The notes beneath the pieces are model-generated. The model had not been told where the DNA came from, did not search any database, and was given only the letters and a program-made list of their open reading frames with translations. From contig CBFHLR010000004.1 of the NCBI GenBank assembly GCA_965656715.1, positions 56,932-120,931 on the forward strand: a DNA stretch of 64,000 nucleotides, written 5' to 3'. Position 1 is the stretch's first letter. The number at the start of each line of letters is the position of its first letter. Of the stretch, positions 38,563-47,563 are shown one piece after another. The position numbers and the translations under genes were made by a program. The DNA comes from Coraliomargarita sp965656715 (GTDB lineage Bacteria; Verrucomicrobiota; Verrucomicrobiia; Opitutales; Coraliomargaritaceae).

Positions 38563-38961
38563 GTGAAGCAGCTTATTACACTTCTTTGCTTTACAGTCGC
38601 AGCCATCGCGCATGCGGAGACTCCGCAGGAAGCCGCGCAGGTGATCCACGGTCTCATCAAAGCCGAGAACTACACAGAGCTGTTCACCACCCGTTACTCA
38701 GAGTGGCATAAAGTAGAGAGCGAAGGCATCGCACCCGCCAAAGCCGTCGAGATGCTCTCCGGCGGTTTGAAAAAGCGACGCGAGACCATGCTGTCGATTT
38801 ACCGCCAACTCTCTGAAGCGAACTTCACGATCAGCACAAGCGAGACTCCACAAGTCAGTGAAACTGGTCAGGTTGCCACCGCTAAAGTCAAAATTGGCGA
38901 GCGCGAGGGCCCGTTCAAAATCTACGAAATGAAAAACGGCCTCTGGGGCTTTCATCTCTAA
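38563..38961 (+). CDS. Hypothetical secreted protein
   Basis: About 132 residues. From the GTG at 38563 it begins with a good signal peptide (KQLITLLCFTVAAIAHA). An ATG five codons upstream lies inside a word repeat. The mature part is helical then beta (AAQVIHGLIKAENYTELFTT; KPKVKIGEREGPFKIYEMKN-like end), ending GLWGFHL. It resembles small periplasmic proteins that fold like DUF4878/NTF2-type domains, but I cannot assign a family with certainty. Placed between ilvD and pgi with no evident link to either. Confidence 0.6.
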   Translation: MKQLITLLCFTVAAIAHAETPQEAAQVIHGLIKAENYTELFTTRYSEWHKVESEGIAPAKAVEMLSGGLKKRRETMLSIYRQLSEANFTISTSETPQVSETGQVATAKVKIGEREGPFKIYEMKNGLWGFHL

Positions 38962-38976
38962 AAACTCAATCTTGAG

Positions 38977-39062
38977 CATTCGACGTTCAAAGTTGGACGT
39001 TCAAAGTTCGATGTTCATCAAATTCATCTTTTACACTTCAAACTTCACAATTCACACTTCTT
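38977..39062. repeat. Word-repeat spacer upstream of pgi
   Basis: First block of CGACGTTCAA / AGTTGGACGTTCAAAGTTCG words, second block of TTACACTTCAAACTTCAC and TTCACACTTC words that ends at the pgi ATG. No Shine-Dalgarno sequence is present. Confidence 0.65.
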
Positions 39063-40637
39063 ATGAGCTGGGAACGCTTCAACCAACACTACCTTGAACT
39101 CAACGAGCTCGATTTCGCGATCGACATTAGCCGCATCGACTTCGGTGACGGTTTCTTCGCAGAAATGGAGCCCAAGATCCAAGCCGCCTACAAGGCGATG
39201 CAGGAGCTCGAAGCCGGCGCAATCGCCAACCCAGACGAAGGCCGCATGGTTGGCCACTACTGGCTACGTAATGCAGCACTCGCCCCTCAGCCGGAACTGA
39301 CTGCAGAGATCGAGCAGTGCCTCGCCGACATCAAGCAAATCGCTGCCGACGTGCACGCAGGCAAGATCGCTGGTTCCAAGGGCGCGTTCAAGAACTGCCT
39401 CGTCATCGGCATCGGTGGTTCCGCGCTCGGCCCACAGTTCGTCGCAGACGCGCTGGGTTGCCCGAAGGCAGACAAAATGGACCTGTTCTTCTTTGACAAC
39501 ACCGACCCGGACGGCATCGACCGCACGCTTGCGGCACTCGACGGTCAGCTCGGTGAAACGCTTGCCGTCGTTATTTCCAAGTCCGGCGGCACACCGGAGA
39601 CCCGCAACGGCATGCTTGAAGCACAAGCCGCCTACAAGGCAGCGGGCCTCGACTTTGCCAAGCATGCCATAGCCATCACCGGCGCAGGCTCCAAGCTCGA
39701 CGGCGTTGCCGAGTCCGAAGGCTGGCTCACTCGTCTGCCGATGTGGGACTGGGTCGGCGGCCGCACCTCCGAACTCGCCGCAGTGGGTCTGCTTCCAGCA
39801 GCCCTACAAGGCCTCGACATCCAAGGCATGCTCGACGGCGCTGCAGCCATGGACACCGCAACCCGCAGCACCGACACTGCCAAGAACCCAGCCGCCCTCC
39901 TCGCGCTGATGTGGTATTTCGCCACCGATGCCAAGGGCAGCAAGGACATGGTCGTCCTTCCGTATAAGGATCGCCTCATGCTCTTCTCCAAGTATCTGCA
40001 GCAGCTCGTCATGGAGTCGCTCGGTAAGGAGTTCGACCTCGACGGCAACACCGTCAACCAAGGCATTGCGGTTTACGGCAACAAGGGTTCCACCGACCAA
40101 CACGCTTACGTGCAGCAGCTCCGTGAAGGTGTGCATAACTTCTTCGCGACCTTCATCGAAGTGCTCAAGGATCGCTCCGGCAGCTCCATTGAAGTCGAAG
40201 ACGGCATCACCTCGGGCGACTTCCTGCAAGGCTTCTATCTCGGCACCCGCGACGCACTCTACGAGAACGGCCGCCAGTCGGTAACGATCACAATTAAGGA
40301 AGTGACTCCAGCCGCAGTAGGCCAACTAATTGCGCTCTTCGAACGTGCAGTCGGCCTCTACGCATCCCTAGTCAATATCAACGCCTACCACCAACCAGGC
40401 GTCGAAGCGGGCAAGAAGGCAGCCGCTGGCGTGCTGGAACTGGAAGGCAAAGTAATCGCAGCACTCGAAGCCGACGCAGGCAATAAACTCACCGCAGGCG
40501 ATGTTGCAGCAAAGTTACAGCTTGAAGCACAGACCGAAATCATCTTTAAGTTGCTGCTACGCCTAGCAGCAAATGATCGAGGTATTTCTGCCACCATAGC
40601 AGCGACCCCAGCTCAAACGCAGTTTAGCGCAGCGTAA
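39063..40637 (+). CDS. pgi: Glucose-6-phosphate isomerase
   Basis: A 524-residue phosphoglucose isomerase interconverting glucose-6-phosphate and fructose-6-phosphate. Sugar-phosphate sites are VIGIGGSALGPQFVADAL and VVISKSGGTPETRNGML. The active-site glutamate/histidine regions are NQGIAVYGNKGSTDQHAYVQ (with the conserved His) and the C-terminal HQPGVEAGKKAA lysine motif. The length and these motifs fit the shorter bacterial Pgi branch seen in Verrucomicrobiota and relatives. It starts directly after a word-repeat spacer. Confidence 0.94.
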   Translation: MSWERFNQHYLELNELDFAIDISRIDFGDGFFAEMEPKIQAAYKAMQELEAGAIANPDEGRMVGHYWLRNAALAPQPELTAEIEQCLADIKQIAADVHAGKIAGSKGAFKNCLVIGIGGSALGPQFVADALGCPKADKMDLFFFDNTDPDGIDRTLAALDGQLGETLAVVISKSGGTPETRNGMLEAQAAYKAAGLDFAKHAIAITGAGSKLDGVAESEGWLTRLPMWDWVGGRTSELAAVGLLPAALQGLDIQGMLDGAAAMDTATRSTDTAKNPAALLALMWYFATDAKGSKDMVVLPYKDRLMLFSKYLQQLVMESLGKEFDLDGNTVNQGIAVYGNKGSTDQHAYVQQLREGVHNFFATFIEVLKDRSGSSIEVEDGITSGDFLQGFYLGTRDALYENGRQSVTITIKEVTPAAVGQLIALFERAVGLYASLVNINAYHQPGVEAGKKAAAGVLELEGKVIAALEADAGNKLTAGDVAAKLQLEAQTEIIFKLLLRLAANDRGISATIAATPAQTQFSAA

Positions 40638-40672
40638 CTTTATTCAATTAAACCCCAAAGATCACAATATAC

Positions 40673-41485
40673 ATGAATACCGTCTCACTCGTCCTCCGCG
40701 TCGTCGCAATTATTGCTGGCATTTCTGCGGGTGCACTTTTCTTCGTCTCGCAAGGCAAGCTTAAGGATAAGCACACACAGCTGGTCAGCACCCAGGGCAC
40801 ACTGGCTGCCACAACCACTGAGCTAAACGACACGAAGGCTGAGGTCGTCGACGTCACAGGCAAACTCAAGACCTCGCAGCGTCAGGCCGAGCGCCTGACC
40901 ACACAGCTAGATACTGCACGCGACGAAGCCGACACCACACGCCGTGAGCTGAGCAGCACCAAGGATCAACTCAGCAACGCGAACAACGAGATCACAACTC
41001 TCGAAGAACGCGTCAATAAGTTGAACATTGATGTGGAAACTGCCAACGATGCACTGATCGCAGCGGATAAGACTGATGAGCTCAACGCACTCAACGAAAA
41101 GGTCGCGGCACTGACCACCGAGAACCAAAACATCAAGGACGAACTCAACGTTGCAGAGTCGAAGCTCAAGAGCTACACCGCTGGCCGCGAACAAAAGGCG
41201 ACTCCTAGCCTCGCGCTCAACACCACCGAAGCCGTTCGTTCTGCAAAACTGGCTGACAATGTGACGATCGCGTCGGTGAACTCCGGCAACGGTATCGTTG
41301 TGCTAGAAGCAGCGCCTGAGCTCGGCTTGGCTCCAGGTATGAATGTCACACTCATTCAAGATCTCGAAGCACTGGGTAAAGTTCGCGTCGCGAAGGTCGA
41401 TAACAACCTTGCAGTTGCCAATATTCTACCTGGCACCTCTGCCAGCCGACTCAAAGCAGGCGCAATTGTTGACATCCTCCGCTAA
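40673..41485 (+). CDS. Membrane-anchored coiled-coil protein
   Basis: A 270-residue protein. An N-terminal membrane anchor (VLRVVAIIAGISAGALFFV) is followed by a long coiled coil (about residues 30-170; TELNDTKAEVVDVTGKLKTS, LTTQLDTARDEADTTRREL, NNEITTLEERVNKLNI) and a C-terminal beta domain (ADNVTIASVNSGNGIVVLEA; GMNVTLIQDLEALGKVRVAK) that looks like a small barrel of the kind found at the end of envelope coiled-coil proteins. No catalytic motif. Followed after 23 bases by a tiny lipoprotein, probably the same transcript. Function unknown. Confidence 0.75.
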   Translation: MNTVSLVLRVVAIIAGISAGALFFVSQGKLKDKHTQLVSTQGTLAATTTELNDTKAEVVDVTGKLKTSQRQAERLTTQLDTARDEADTTRRELSSTKDQLSNANNEITTLEERVNKLNIDVETANDALIAADKTDELNALNEKVAALTTENQNIKDELNVAESKLKSYTAGREQKATPSLALNTTEAVRSAKLADNVTIASVNSGNGIVVLEAAPELGLAPGMNVTLIQDLEALGKVRVAKVDNNLAVANILPGTSASRLKAGAIVDILR

Positions 41486-41508
41486 GCGCTCATTGCTCCC
41501 TTTCCGAA

Positions 41509-41655
41509 ATGATCCGCACATTCCTATTCATCGCACTCAGTTTCACCGCGCTCGCATTGAGCGGCTGCTTCAACAACGACGTTGATGATCAGTCCGTGCC
41601 TTGGGGACGCCCAGCATCCTGGGAAGGCGGCGCGCCTGGAATGGGCGGCTATTAA
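41509..41655 (+). CDS. Very small predicted lipoprotein (48 residues)
   Basis: ATG at 41509 to TAA at 41655. The N-terminus MIRTFLFIALSFTALALSGC is a clear lipoprotein signal with the modified cysteine at residue 20. The mature 29 residues are FNNDVDDQSVPWGRPASW, then a Gly-rich end (GAPGMGGY). Small lipoproteins ending PWxRPxxWE are widespread in this phylum in my recollection, but their role is unknown. It follows the coiled-coil gene by 23 bases and precedes a strong terminator. Confidence 0.75.
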   Translation: MIRTFLFIALSFTALALSGCFNNDVDDQSVPWGRPASWEGGAPGMGGY

Positions 41656-41668
41656 GCAATCAACTTTC

Positions 41669-41703
41669 AACGCCGTGCGTCTCAGTGACCACGGCGTTTT
41701 TTT
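41669..41703 (+). terminator. Rho-independent terminator after the small lipoprotein
   Basis: Perfect nine-base stem AACGCCGTG / CACGGCGTT around a 12-base loop, followed by five further T. Confidence 0.9.
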
Positions 41704-41727
41704 GTAAGCACTATCACACTTCCACTC

Positions 41728-42420
41728 TTGAGCTCAGGAACCCTCACTCTCATCGCAGTGCCCATCGGCAATCTAGGCGACATCTCGCAACGCGCTGTCG
41801 AAACACTGCGCAGTGCCAGCTGTATCGCCTGTGAAGATACACGTGTCACTGGTAAACTACTTAGCAAACTCGAGATCGAAAAGCCGGAGCTGCTCTCCTA
41901 CCGCGACGAAAACGAAAAGTTTCTCGCCAGCCAACTGGCCGATCGCATTGCCGAGGGAGCCGACATCACCCTCGTTGCGGATGCGGGCACACCAGCAATC
42001 AGTGACCCGGGCTTTCGGCTGGTTCGCGAATGCCGTAAGCGCGGCCTGACTGTCACGACAACTCCAGGGCCGAGCGCCGTGATCACCGCGCTCTCGATTT
42101 CAGGGCTTCCCAGCGACGGCTTCTTCTACGCGGGCTTCCTTGCCCCCAAAAGCGCAGCCCGCAAGCGCTTCTTCACTGAGTATCAAGACTTTGGATACAC
42201 CACAGTGGTCTACGAATCCTGCCACCGCATCGGCAAGTTCCTCAACGATCTAGTGGACACACTGGGCCCCGATCGCTGCATCAGCGTCTGTCGTGAACTG
42301 ACCAAGCTACACGAGACTGTTCACACCGGAGCCGCAGCCGAAGTGCGCGACCGAGTCGCTAAAGGCAGTCAAAAGGGTGAATTCGTCGTGCTGATCGCAA
42401 AAGCGGGTTTTGAACTGTAG
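41728..42420 (+). CDS. rsmI: 16S rRNA (cytidine-1402-2'-O)-methyltransferase
   Basis: A 230-residue SAM-dependent methyltransferase of the tetrapyrrole methylase fold. It begins, from TTG at 41728, with GTLTLIAVPIGNLGDISQRA and CEDTRVTGKLL, the RsmI signatures, then VADAGTPAISDPGFRLVREC, TTPGPSAVITALSISGLPSD, GFLAPKSAARKRFF and CRELTKLHETVHTGAAAEV. RsmI proteins are usually 270-290 residues; this one lacks the C-terminal extension. It follows a terminator and starts a new transcript. An ACAGGC repeat follows. Confidence 0.92.
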   Translation: MSSGTLTLIAVPIGNLGDISQRAVETLRSASCIACEDTRVTGKLLSKLEIEKPELLSYRDENEKFLASQLADRIAEGADITLVADAGTPAISDPGFRLVRECRKRGLTVTTTPGPSAVITALSISGLPSDGFFYAGFLAPKSAARKRFFTEYQDFGYTTVVYESCHRIGKFLNDLVDTLGPDRCISVCRELTKLHETVHTGAAAEVRDRVAKGSQKGEFVVLIAKAGFEL

Positions 42421-42427
42421 CGAATCG

Positions 42428-42491
42428 TAGCACAGGCATCTTGCCTGTGTCACTTAGATCACAATAAAACAGGCGAGACGCCTGTTCTACT
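42428..42491. repeat. ACAGGC-type interspersed inverted repeat
   Basis: GTAGCACAGGC ... GCCTGTG on the left, then AACAGGCGAGACGCCTGTT and CTAC on the right. The outer GTAG/CTAC step and the inner hairpins match the copy at 9158-9248. Confidence 0.7.
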
Positions 42492-42505
42492 CCAGTCCAT
42501 CCAAC

Positions 42506-43687
42506 ATGTCCCAACCATCGGCCAGCCTCCTCCAGATATTTCTCATCTACTTGAGACTGGGCTGCTTATCGTTTGGTGGCCCCGTTGCGCACTTGGGCTA
42601 CTTCAAAGAAGCCTTTGTCTCACAGCGCAGATGGCTGAGCGAAGCCCACTACGCCGAACTTCTGGGCCTCTGCCAATTCATTCCCGGTCCATCCAGCAGC
42701 CAACTCGGGTTCGCAATCGGATGGAACCAGCGCGGCTTCGCTGGCGGCTGTCTTGCATGGCTTGGCTTCACCCTGCCCTCAGCACTGATCATGATCGGCT
42801 TCGCATATGGGCTCGTGCTCATCGGAGAGTCTGCAGCTCCCTTTATTCACGGATTACTCATTGCGGCCGTGGCAGTGGTTGCCAAAGCAATCATCGACTT
42901 AGGCCGCAAGCTCTGCACGGACGCACCACGCATACTGATCGCTGGTGCGAGCGCAGCACTCGTCTATTATCTGGCCAGTGCGACTACGCCGCTCGTCGTC
43001 ATTTGCCTCAGTGCAATTCTGGGGATGTGCATCTTCAAACAATCCGCACAAACCACAGCGCCTGCACTTCACGATCAGCCCTATCTTCCTTCGCGACGCA
43101 TGGCATGGCTCTCGATTGCAGGATTTGCGCTGCTACTGCTTGGATCCTTAGCCGTTCAACCTGACAGTTCCGCAGCGATCTACGCAGTGCACTATCGGGC
43201 CGGCGCACTCGTCTTTGGAGGCGGGCATGTGGTCTTACCCTTGCTGCACGATGGCGTCGTGCCCAATGGCTTACTCACTGAAGCACAATTCCTTGCCGGC
43301 TACAGTGGAGCCCAGGCACTGCCCGGCCCGATGTTCGCGCTGTCAGCGAATCTAGGCACCGCCGCACAATGCACCAATCCGGCATGGCTCGGAGGAGTGG
43401 GCGCACTGGCAGCCATCTTTCTCCCCGGCATGCTGCTATTGATCGGGCTCCTACCACTCTGGAATCGTATTCGCACTCGCCCCGTCGCGCAAGCAGGCCT
43501 CTATGGTGCGAACGCGGCCGTTGTCGGATTACTCGCAGCAGCCTTCATCGATCCTGTCTTGCCACACGGAGTGCAACATTGGGGAGATGCCCTCGTGGCA
43601 GTGCTCGCATATGTGGCACTGGCACAGTTCAAAGCGCCCGCATGGCTCGTCGTGCTCAGCTGCGGAGCCGTCGGATTCCTTTTGTAG
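42506..43687 (+). CDS. chrA: Chromate transporter ChrA (CHR family)
   Basis: A 393-residue membrane protein made of two homologous halves, the long-chain CHR type. The first half has FLIYLRLGCLSFGGPVAHLG, QRRWLSEAHYAELLGLCQFI and PGPSSSQLGFAIGWNQRG. The second has GALVFGGGHVVLPLLHDGVV and EAQFLAGYSGAQALPGPMFA. Members export chromate or related oxyanions, but many environmental ones have untested substrates. About ten membrane helices. The gene is convergent with mpg, six bases away, with a repeat upstream. Confidence 0.92.
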   Translation: MSQPSASLLQIFLIYLRLGCLSFGGPVAHLGYFKEAFVSQRRWLSEAHYAELLGLCQFIPGPSSSQLGFAIGWNQRGFAGGCLAWLGFTLPSALIMIGFAYGLVLIGESAAPFIHGLLIAAVAVVAKAIIDLGRKLCTDAPRILIAGASAALVYYLASATTPLVVICLSAILGMCIFKQSAQTTAPALHDQPYLPSRRMAWLSIAGFALLLLGSLAVQPDSSAAIYAVHYRAGALVFGGGHVVLPLLHDGVVPNGLLTEAQFLAGYSGAQALPGPMFALSANLGTAAQCTNPAWLGGVGALAAIFLPGMLLLIGLLPLWNRIRTRPVAQAGLYGANAAVVGLLAAAFIDPVLPHGVQHWGDALVAVLAYVALAQFKAPAWLVVLSCGAVGFLL

Positions 43688-43693
43688 TTCAGA

Positions 43694-44221
43694 CTACTGT
43701 GTTTTCCAACGAAAGCGCCAAGGCATGGCGGCCCACTCTGGCCCAGCATAATCCACACCCACACGTGGTAACTCAGCAATCTCCTCAGAGTTGGGAACGA
43801 AGCCATCATCCTCGATCCATAAGCCATTCACTCGAGTCAGCAGCTGATTATTCTGGGAGCTATCGACATGCAAGTGTTTGGTCAATTTCCCCGGTCCGTC
43901 GAGCCCTTCCAAGCCACGGATCAAGACCGCAGCCGGGTAGCCTTTTTCTCGTGTCGTGATATTGAGCAACCAGTGCACACCATAACAAAGATAGATATAG
44001 GTGCGTCCCGGAGGTCCAAACATGACAACGTTACGGGTCGTTGGGCCCTTATGCGCATGCGAAGCCTTGTCTTCATGCCCATCATAGGCCTCCGTCTCCG
44101 TAATACGCGCACGCAGAATCTTACCGGATTCCAAGCGCCGGCAGAGTGATTTACCGAGCAGCTCACGCGCCACCTCCGTAGTGGAACGATTGAAAAAAGC
44201 CTTATTGATGACACGCGCCAT
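43694..44221 (-). CDS. mpg: 3-methyladenine DNA glycosylase (AAG/MPG type)
   Basis: A 175-residue alkyladenine glycosylase from MARVINKAFFNRSTTEVARE. Diagnostic stretches are ARITETEAYDGHEDKASHAH (catalytic glutamate), FGPPGRTYIYLCYGVHWLLN and AVLIRGLEGLDGPGKLTKHL. It removes alkylated or deaminated purines from DNA. Upstream in-frame codons lie within dtd and are not used. Sixteen bases separate it from dtd on the same strand, so they are probably one transcript. Confidence 0.93.
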   Translation of the reverse strand: MARVINKAFFNRSTTEVARELLGKSLCRRLESGKILRARITETEAYDGHEDKASHAHKGPTTRNVVMFGPPGRTYIYLCYGVHWLLNITTREKGYPAAVLIRGLEGLDGPGKLTKHLHVDSSQNNQLLTRVNGLWIEDDGFVPNSEEIAELPRVGVDYAGPEWAAMPWRFRWKTQ

Positions 44222-44237
44222 GATGTAATGAGTCCGC

Positions 44238-44693
44238 TTAGAAGTCTTTTTGTTTCGTATCAACCACCAGCGTAATGGGCCCATCGTTTTGCGCCTCGAT
44301 ATCCATGTGCTTGCCAAAGCGCCCAGTGGGCACCGGCTTCTGCAAAACCTCGGATAATTTAGCGACAAACTGCTCGTAAAGTGGCACCGCTGCCTCAGGC
44401 AACGCCGCCCGATTAAACGACGGCCGATTGCCCTTTTTCAAATTACCAAACAGCGTGAACTGGCTGATCACCAAGACCTCACCCTCCACATCCAGTAAAG
44501 ACTGGTTCATGCGATCGTCTGCATCTTCCCAAATTCGAAGCCGTGTCACTCGACCAATGAGCCAATCAATATCGTCGGGGCCATCCTCCTGCCCGACTCC
44601 GAGAAACAACAGCACTCCCTTTCCAATTGCACCCACCACTTGGCCATCGACCTGAACCGACGCCTTGCTGACTCGTTGTATCACTGCTCGCAT
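44238..44693 (-). CDS. dtd: D-aminoacyl-tRNA deacylase
   Basis: A 151-residue Dtd that removes D-amino acids (and glycine) from mischarged tRNA. The two active-site motifs are present: SQFTLFGN at about residue 76 and NDGPITLVVDT at about residue 135 (the NxGPVT-like motif with Ile for Val). MRAVIQRVSKASVQVDGQVV at the start is typical. Length normal. First gene of a two-gene unit with mpg. Confidence 0.95.
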   Translation of the reverse strand: MRAVIQRVSKASVQVDGQVVGAIGKGVLLFLGVGQEDGPDDIDWLIGRVTRLRIWEDADDRMNQSLLDVEGEVLVISQFTLFGNLKKGNRPSFNRAALPEAAVPLYEQFVAKLSEVLQKPVPTGRFGKHMDIEAQNDGPITLVVDTKQKDF

Positions 44694-44740
44694 AGCCTTG
44701 AGTAAGGACTGAGCGAACGGGATTTGGCCAGACGTTTTTA

Positions 44741-44760
44741 TTCGTTTCGAGTGAAACGAA
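44741..44760. promoter_or_regulatory. Perfect inverted repeat in the dtd / phosphatase divergent gap
   Basis: TTCGTTTC-GAGT-GAAACGAA, extended loosely by ACGT at both sides. It lies midway in the 108-base gap between divergent genes and could be an operator; no long T run follows. Confidence 0.45.
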
Positions 44761-44801
44761 ACGTTGCCAGAGTAAGCCCGAAGCTTCTAAGTTGAACTTA
44801 A

Positions 44802-46016
44802 ATGTCCACTCCCGCATCTCCAGAGCCAGACGAGAACACCATGCTGTTAAAGGCATCGGCCAAGCGCCTATTTGAGACGCTGATGGAACAGACTGCGGAC
44901 CGCATCTACATCAAAGACCGGAAGAGCCGCTTCATTACTGTCAGCCAAGCACTTGCAGAAATGCATGGTTTTGAGCAAAGGCACGAACTCGAAGGGCTCA
45001 CCGATTTTGATCTATTTTCGGACGAGCACGCCCGACAGGCCTACGAGGACGAACAGGAAATTTTACGCACCGACACACCGATCATCAACAAGGTCGAAAA
45101 AGAGACCTGGCCCGATGGCTCAGTCACTTGGGTGTCTTCTTCAAAAGCACCGCTGCATCTCAATTCCTCCACCTCTGCAGGCATCTTTGGCATTTCACGC
45201 GATGTCACGGCAGAAGTGGTTGCTCAAGAGCAACTGGCTCGCAGTGAACGCCGCCTACGCGAGCAGAATGAAACGATGCTCTCGGACTACAAGAGTGCAC
45301 ACAATGTGCAACGGGTGATGATTCCCGGGCGTGTCCCCGATGTAAAGCACGTCAACATCGCGCACGTCTGGAAGCCGATGAGCTCAGTCGGTGGCGACAT
45401 CTTCAGTTTTCCGCGCAACCCCAACAACAGCCTGCTCTTCTTTTTGGGCGATGTCTGTGGGCACGGCGTGACAGCGGCATTCTCAACCGTGCTGCTCAAA
45501 TACCTCACCTCGCACGAAGCCGAAGTCTACAACAACAGCCCGACTGACTTTCTCGATTCGGTCAACCGCGAGCTCACAGGACAGCTCAACCAAGGCTTTG
45601 TCACGGGTATGGCAGGGCATTTTGGTAAACGACAACATGACGGCAGCCGCACACTGTTCCTGGCGAATTGTGGCCACCCGCTCAATCTGGTTTACCGCGC
45701 AGCGACCAAGACAATCGAATCGATTACACTGCCCACAGCCCTCGTGATGGGGATTCCGGGTGGCACGGCATCCGAAACTTCCGAGCTCACACTCAATCAG
45801 GGCGACCGCTTCTTCACCTATACCGACGGCATTCTGGAAGCCTCTGATGCAAGTGGAGAGGAATTCACTCGCGCTGGCCTAGAAGAGTGCCTGATCAAGA
45901 CCGCCCATTTGCCTCTCCAAGAAAGCTTGGATACTCTTTACAAGACCGTTCAAGACTTCACCGTCGATCACAAGCAGCAAGACGACATCACTTTGCTGGC
46001 CTTTGAGCTGACCTAA
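44802..46016 (+). CDS. PAS-domain SpoIIE/RsbU-type serine phosphatase
   Basis: A 404-residue signalling protein. Residues 20-140 are a PAS domain (LMEQTADRIYIKDRKSRFIT; LEGLTDFDLFSDEHARQAYE; a final ISRDVTAEV), about 140-170 a coiled coil, and about 185-404 a PP2C-like SpoIIE phosphatase with metal aspartates in SSVGGDIFSFP, FFLGDVCGHGVTAAFSTVLL, FTYTDGILEASDASGE and QQDDITLLAFEL. Such proteins dephosphorylate anti-sigma-factor antagonists in partner-switch pathways. No anti-sigma or antagonist gene is next to it. It ends 13 bases before a MATE gene. Confidence 0.9.
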   Translation: MSTPASPEPDENTMLLKASAKRLFETLMEQTADRIYIKDRKSRFITVSQALAEMHGFEQRHELEGLTDFDLFSDEHARQAYEDEQEILRTDTPIINKVEKETWPDGSVTWVSSSKAPLHLNSSTSAGIFGISRDVTAEVVAQEQLARSERRLREQNETMLSDYKSAHNVQRVMIPGRVPDVKHVNIAHVWKPMSSVGGDIFSFPRNPNNSLLFFLGDVCGHGVTAAFSTVLLKYLTSHEAEVYNNSPTDFLDSVNRELTGQLNQGFVTGMAGHFGKRQHDGSRTLFLANCGHPLNLVYRAATKTIESITLPTALVMGIPGGTASETSELTLNQGDRFFTYTDGILEASDASGEEFTRAGLEECLIKTAHLPLQESLDTLYKTVQDFTVDHKQQDDITLLAFELT

Positions 46017-46029
46017 GCACACCCTCGTC

Positions 46030-47373
46030 ATGCAAACGGCACTGAAAGAAGGCCGGCTGACGCTCTTGTTGGCATTGCCCATCATTGCTGGGCAGCTGAG
46101 CCAAATGCTCATGGGCCTGATCGATACGGTCATGATCGGAAAGCTCGGCACCGATGAGTTGGCCACAGTCGCCTTTGTCAGCGTGTTGTTTAACATGCCC
46201 TTTGTCTTCGGCATCGGCCTGTTCGCAGCAATCTCCGTGCTGGTATCACATCAACATGGAAGCGCGGAAAATCACGATCGGCTCGCAGAGATTCTACGCA
46301 ATGGCCTACTGGCTGCAATCGGCCTGGGCATACTCTTGGCCGCACTGATGTTCAGCAGCCTACTGTTTCTCGATAAGCTCAAGCAACCGGAGGCAGTGGT
46401 TGCACTCACGCCAACCTATCTGTTCTGGATCGCCTTATCACTGATCCCAATCGTCCCCGCCTTTACCATCAAGAGCTACATCGAAGCACGCAACCACCCC
46501 TGGCTCGTGCTGTGGGTGATGTTACTCGGAGTCGTTGCCAACTTCATTCTCAACTACATGCTCATCTTCGGCAACTTCGGTTGCCCACGCCTTGGACTGG
46601 CGGGCGCAGGGATTGCAACGCTATTGGCTAGGTTCATTAGCCTCGCAGGACTGCTTATGCTACTGCACCGATCCAAGCATCTAAATACCTGCCTGCCGAA
46701 GCGCTGGCTCAAACCGCTGAATCTGGGGATCTGTCGTGAAGTATTCAAAATGGCGATGCCGATCTCCGGCCAACTGCTCATGGAGTTTGGCTCCTTCTCT
46801 GTGGTGGCTCTATTGATTGGTCGTTTTGGCAGCGTCGCTCTGGCTGCGCACCAAATTGCGATGAGCTGTATCACCGTCACCTTCATGATCCCGCTCGGGC
46901 TGGCCATGGCAGTGACGATTCGCGTCGGGCACACCCTCAGCAATGGTCAACGCAGACAGTGCGGCCGACTCATTCTGAGTGCGCATGCCATGTCGCTCAT
47001 GGTGATGACTGTCTGTGCGCTCACCTTTGTCAGCTGTGGCGAATCCATCGCAGGTGTTTTCAGTCAAGACGCAGACGTGATCGCACTCGCAGGCAGTCTA
47101 TTCGTCATCGTGGCACTCTTCCAAATTTTTGATGGCACACAGGTGATTAGCATGAGTGCACTACGGGGCTTGAAGGACGTCAACATGCCCACCGCGATTT
47201 TATTTTTCAGCTTCTGGCTGACTGGTATTCCGCTCGGAATTTGGCTCGCATTCTCGCAGGGCTGGCAAGCACGCGGCCTTTGGCTAGGCTTGGCCTTCGG
47301 GCTGGCGCTCGCAGCCATCATACTGTCACTGCGCCTTAAGCAGCAGTTCAGTAAAGTCCCAAGCGAAGCCTAA
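46030..47373 (+). CDS. MATE-family efflux transporter
   Basis: A 447-residue membrane protein with about 12 helices in two homologous halves. First half: ALPIIAGQLSQMLMGLIDTV MIGKLGTDELA; second half: EVFKMAMPISGQLLMEFGSF and ALAAHQIAMSCITVTFMIPL GLAMAVTIRVGH. These place it in the NorM branch, which expels cationic drugs or metabolites in exchange for sodium or protons. The length is typical. It is co-directional with the phosphatase gene upstream and convergent with rsmE. Confidence 0.9.
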   Translation: MQTALKEGRLTLLLALPIIAGQLSQMLMGLIDTVMIGKLGTDELATVAFVSVLFNMPFVFGIGLFAAISVLVSHQHGSAENHDRLAEILRNGLLAAIGLGILLAALMFSSLLFLDKLKQPEAVVALTPTYLFWIALSLIPIVPAFTIKSYIEARNHPWLVLWVMLLGVVANFILNYMLIFGNFGCPRLGLAGAGIATLLARFISLAGLLMLLHRSKHLNTCLPKRWLKPLNLGICREVFKMAMPISGQLLMEFGSFSVVALLIGRFGSVALAAHQIAMSCITVTFMIPLGLAMAVTIRVGHTLSNGQRRQCGRLILSAHAMSLMVMTVCALTFVSCGESIAGVFSQDADVIALAGSLFVIVALFQIFDGTQVISMSALRGLKDVNMPTAILFFSFWLTGIPLGIWLAFSQGWQARGLWLGLAFGLALAAIILSLRLKQQFSKVPSEA

Positions 47374-47454
47374 GCCCGATTGAGTGAGTCATTTTGAGTG
47401 GTCGCGCAGCAGCCTCCGGCTCCGCACCAGTGAAGCATGCTCCCCTAGACTGGT

Positions 47455-47545
47455 TGCGTTAAAAGTTGTGGCGTGTCCGCTTGTCGGACGCTACCACATA
47501 CCCGCTGATTGCGCTCGCGAGGGAGCACGCCACAAGCAACCGTAG
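47455..47545. repeat. Large imperfect inverted repeat between convergent genes
   Basis: Outer arms TTGTGGCGTG (47466-47475) / CACGCCACAA (47526-47535) and an inner GTCCG-CTTGT-CGGAC hairpin. It sits in the 190-base gap between the MATE gene and rsmE and may end both transcripts. Confidence 0.5.
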
Positions 47546-47563
47546 AAAATCATCCCGCCTCAA

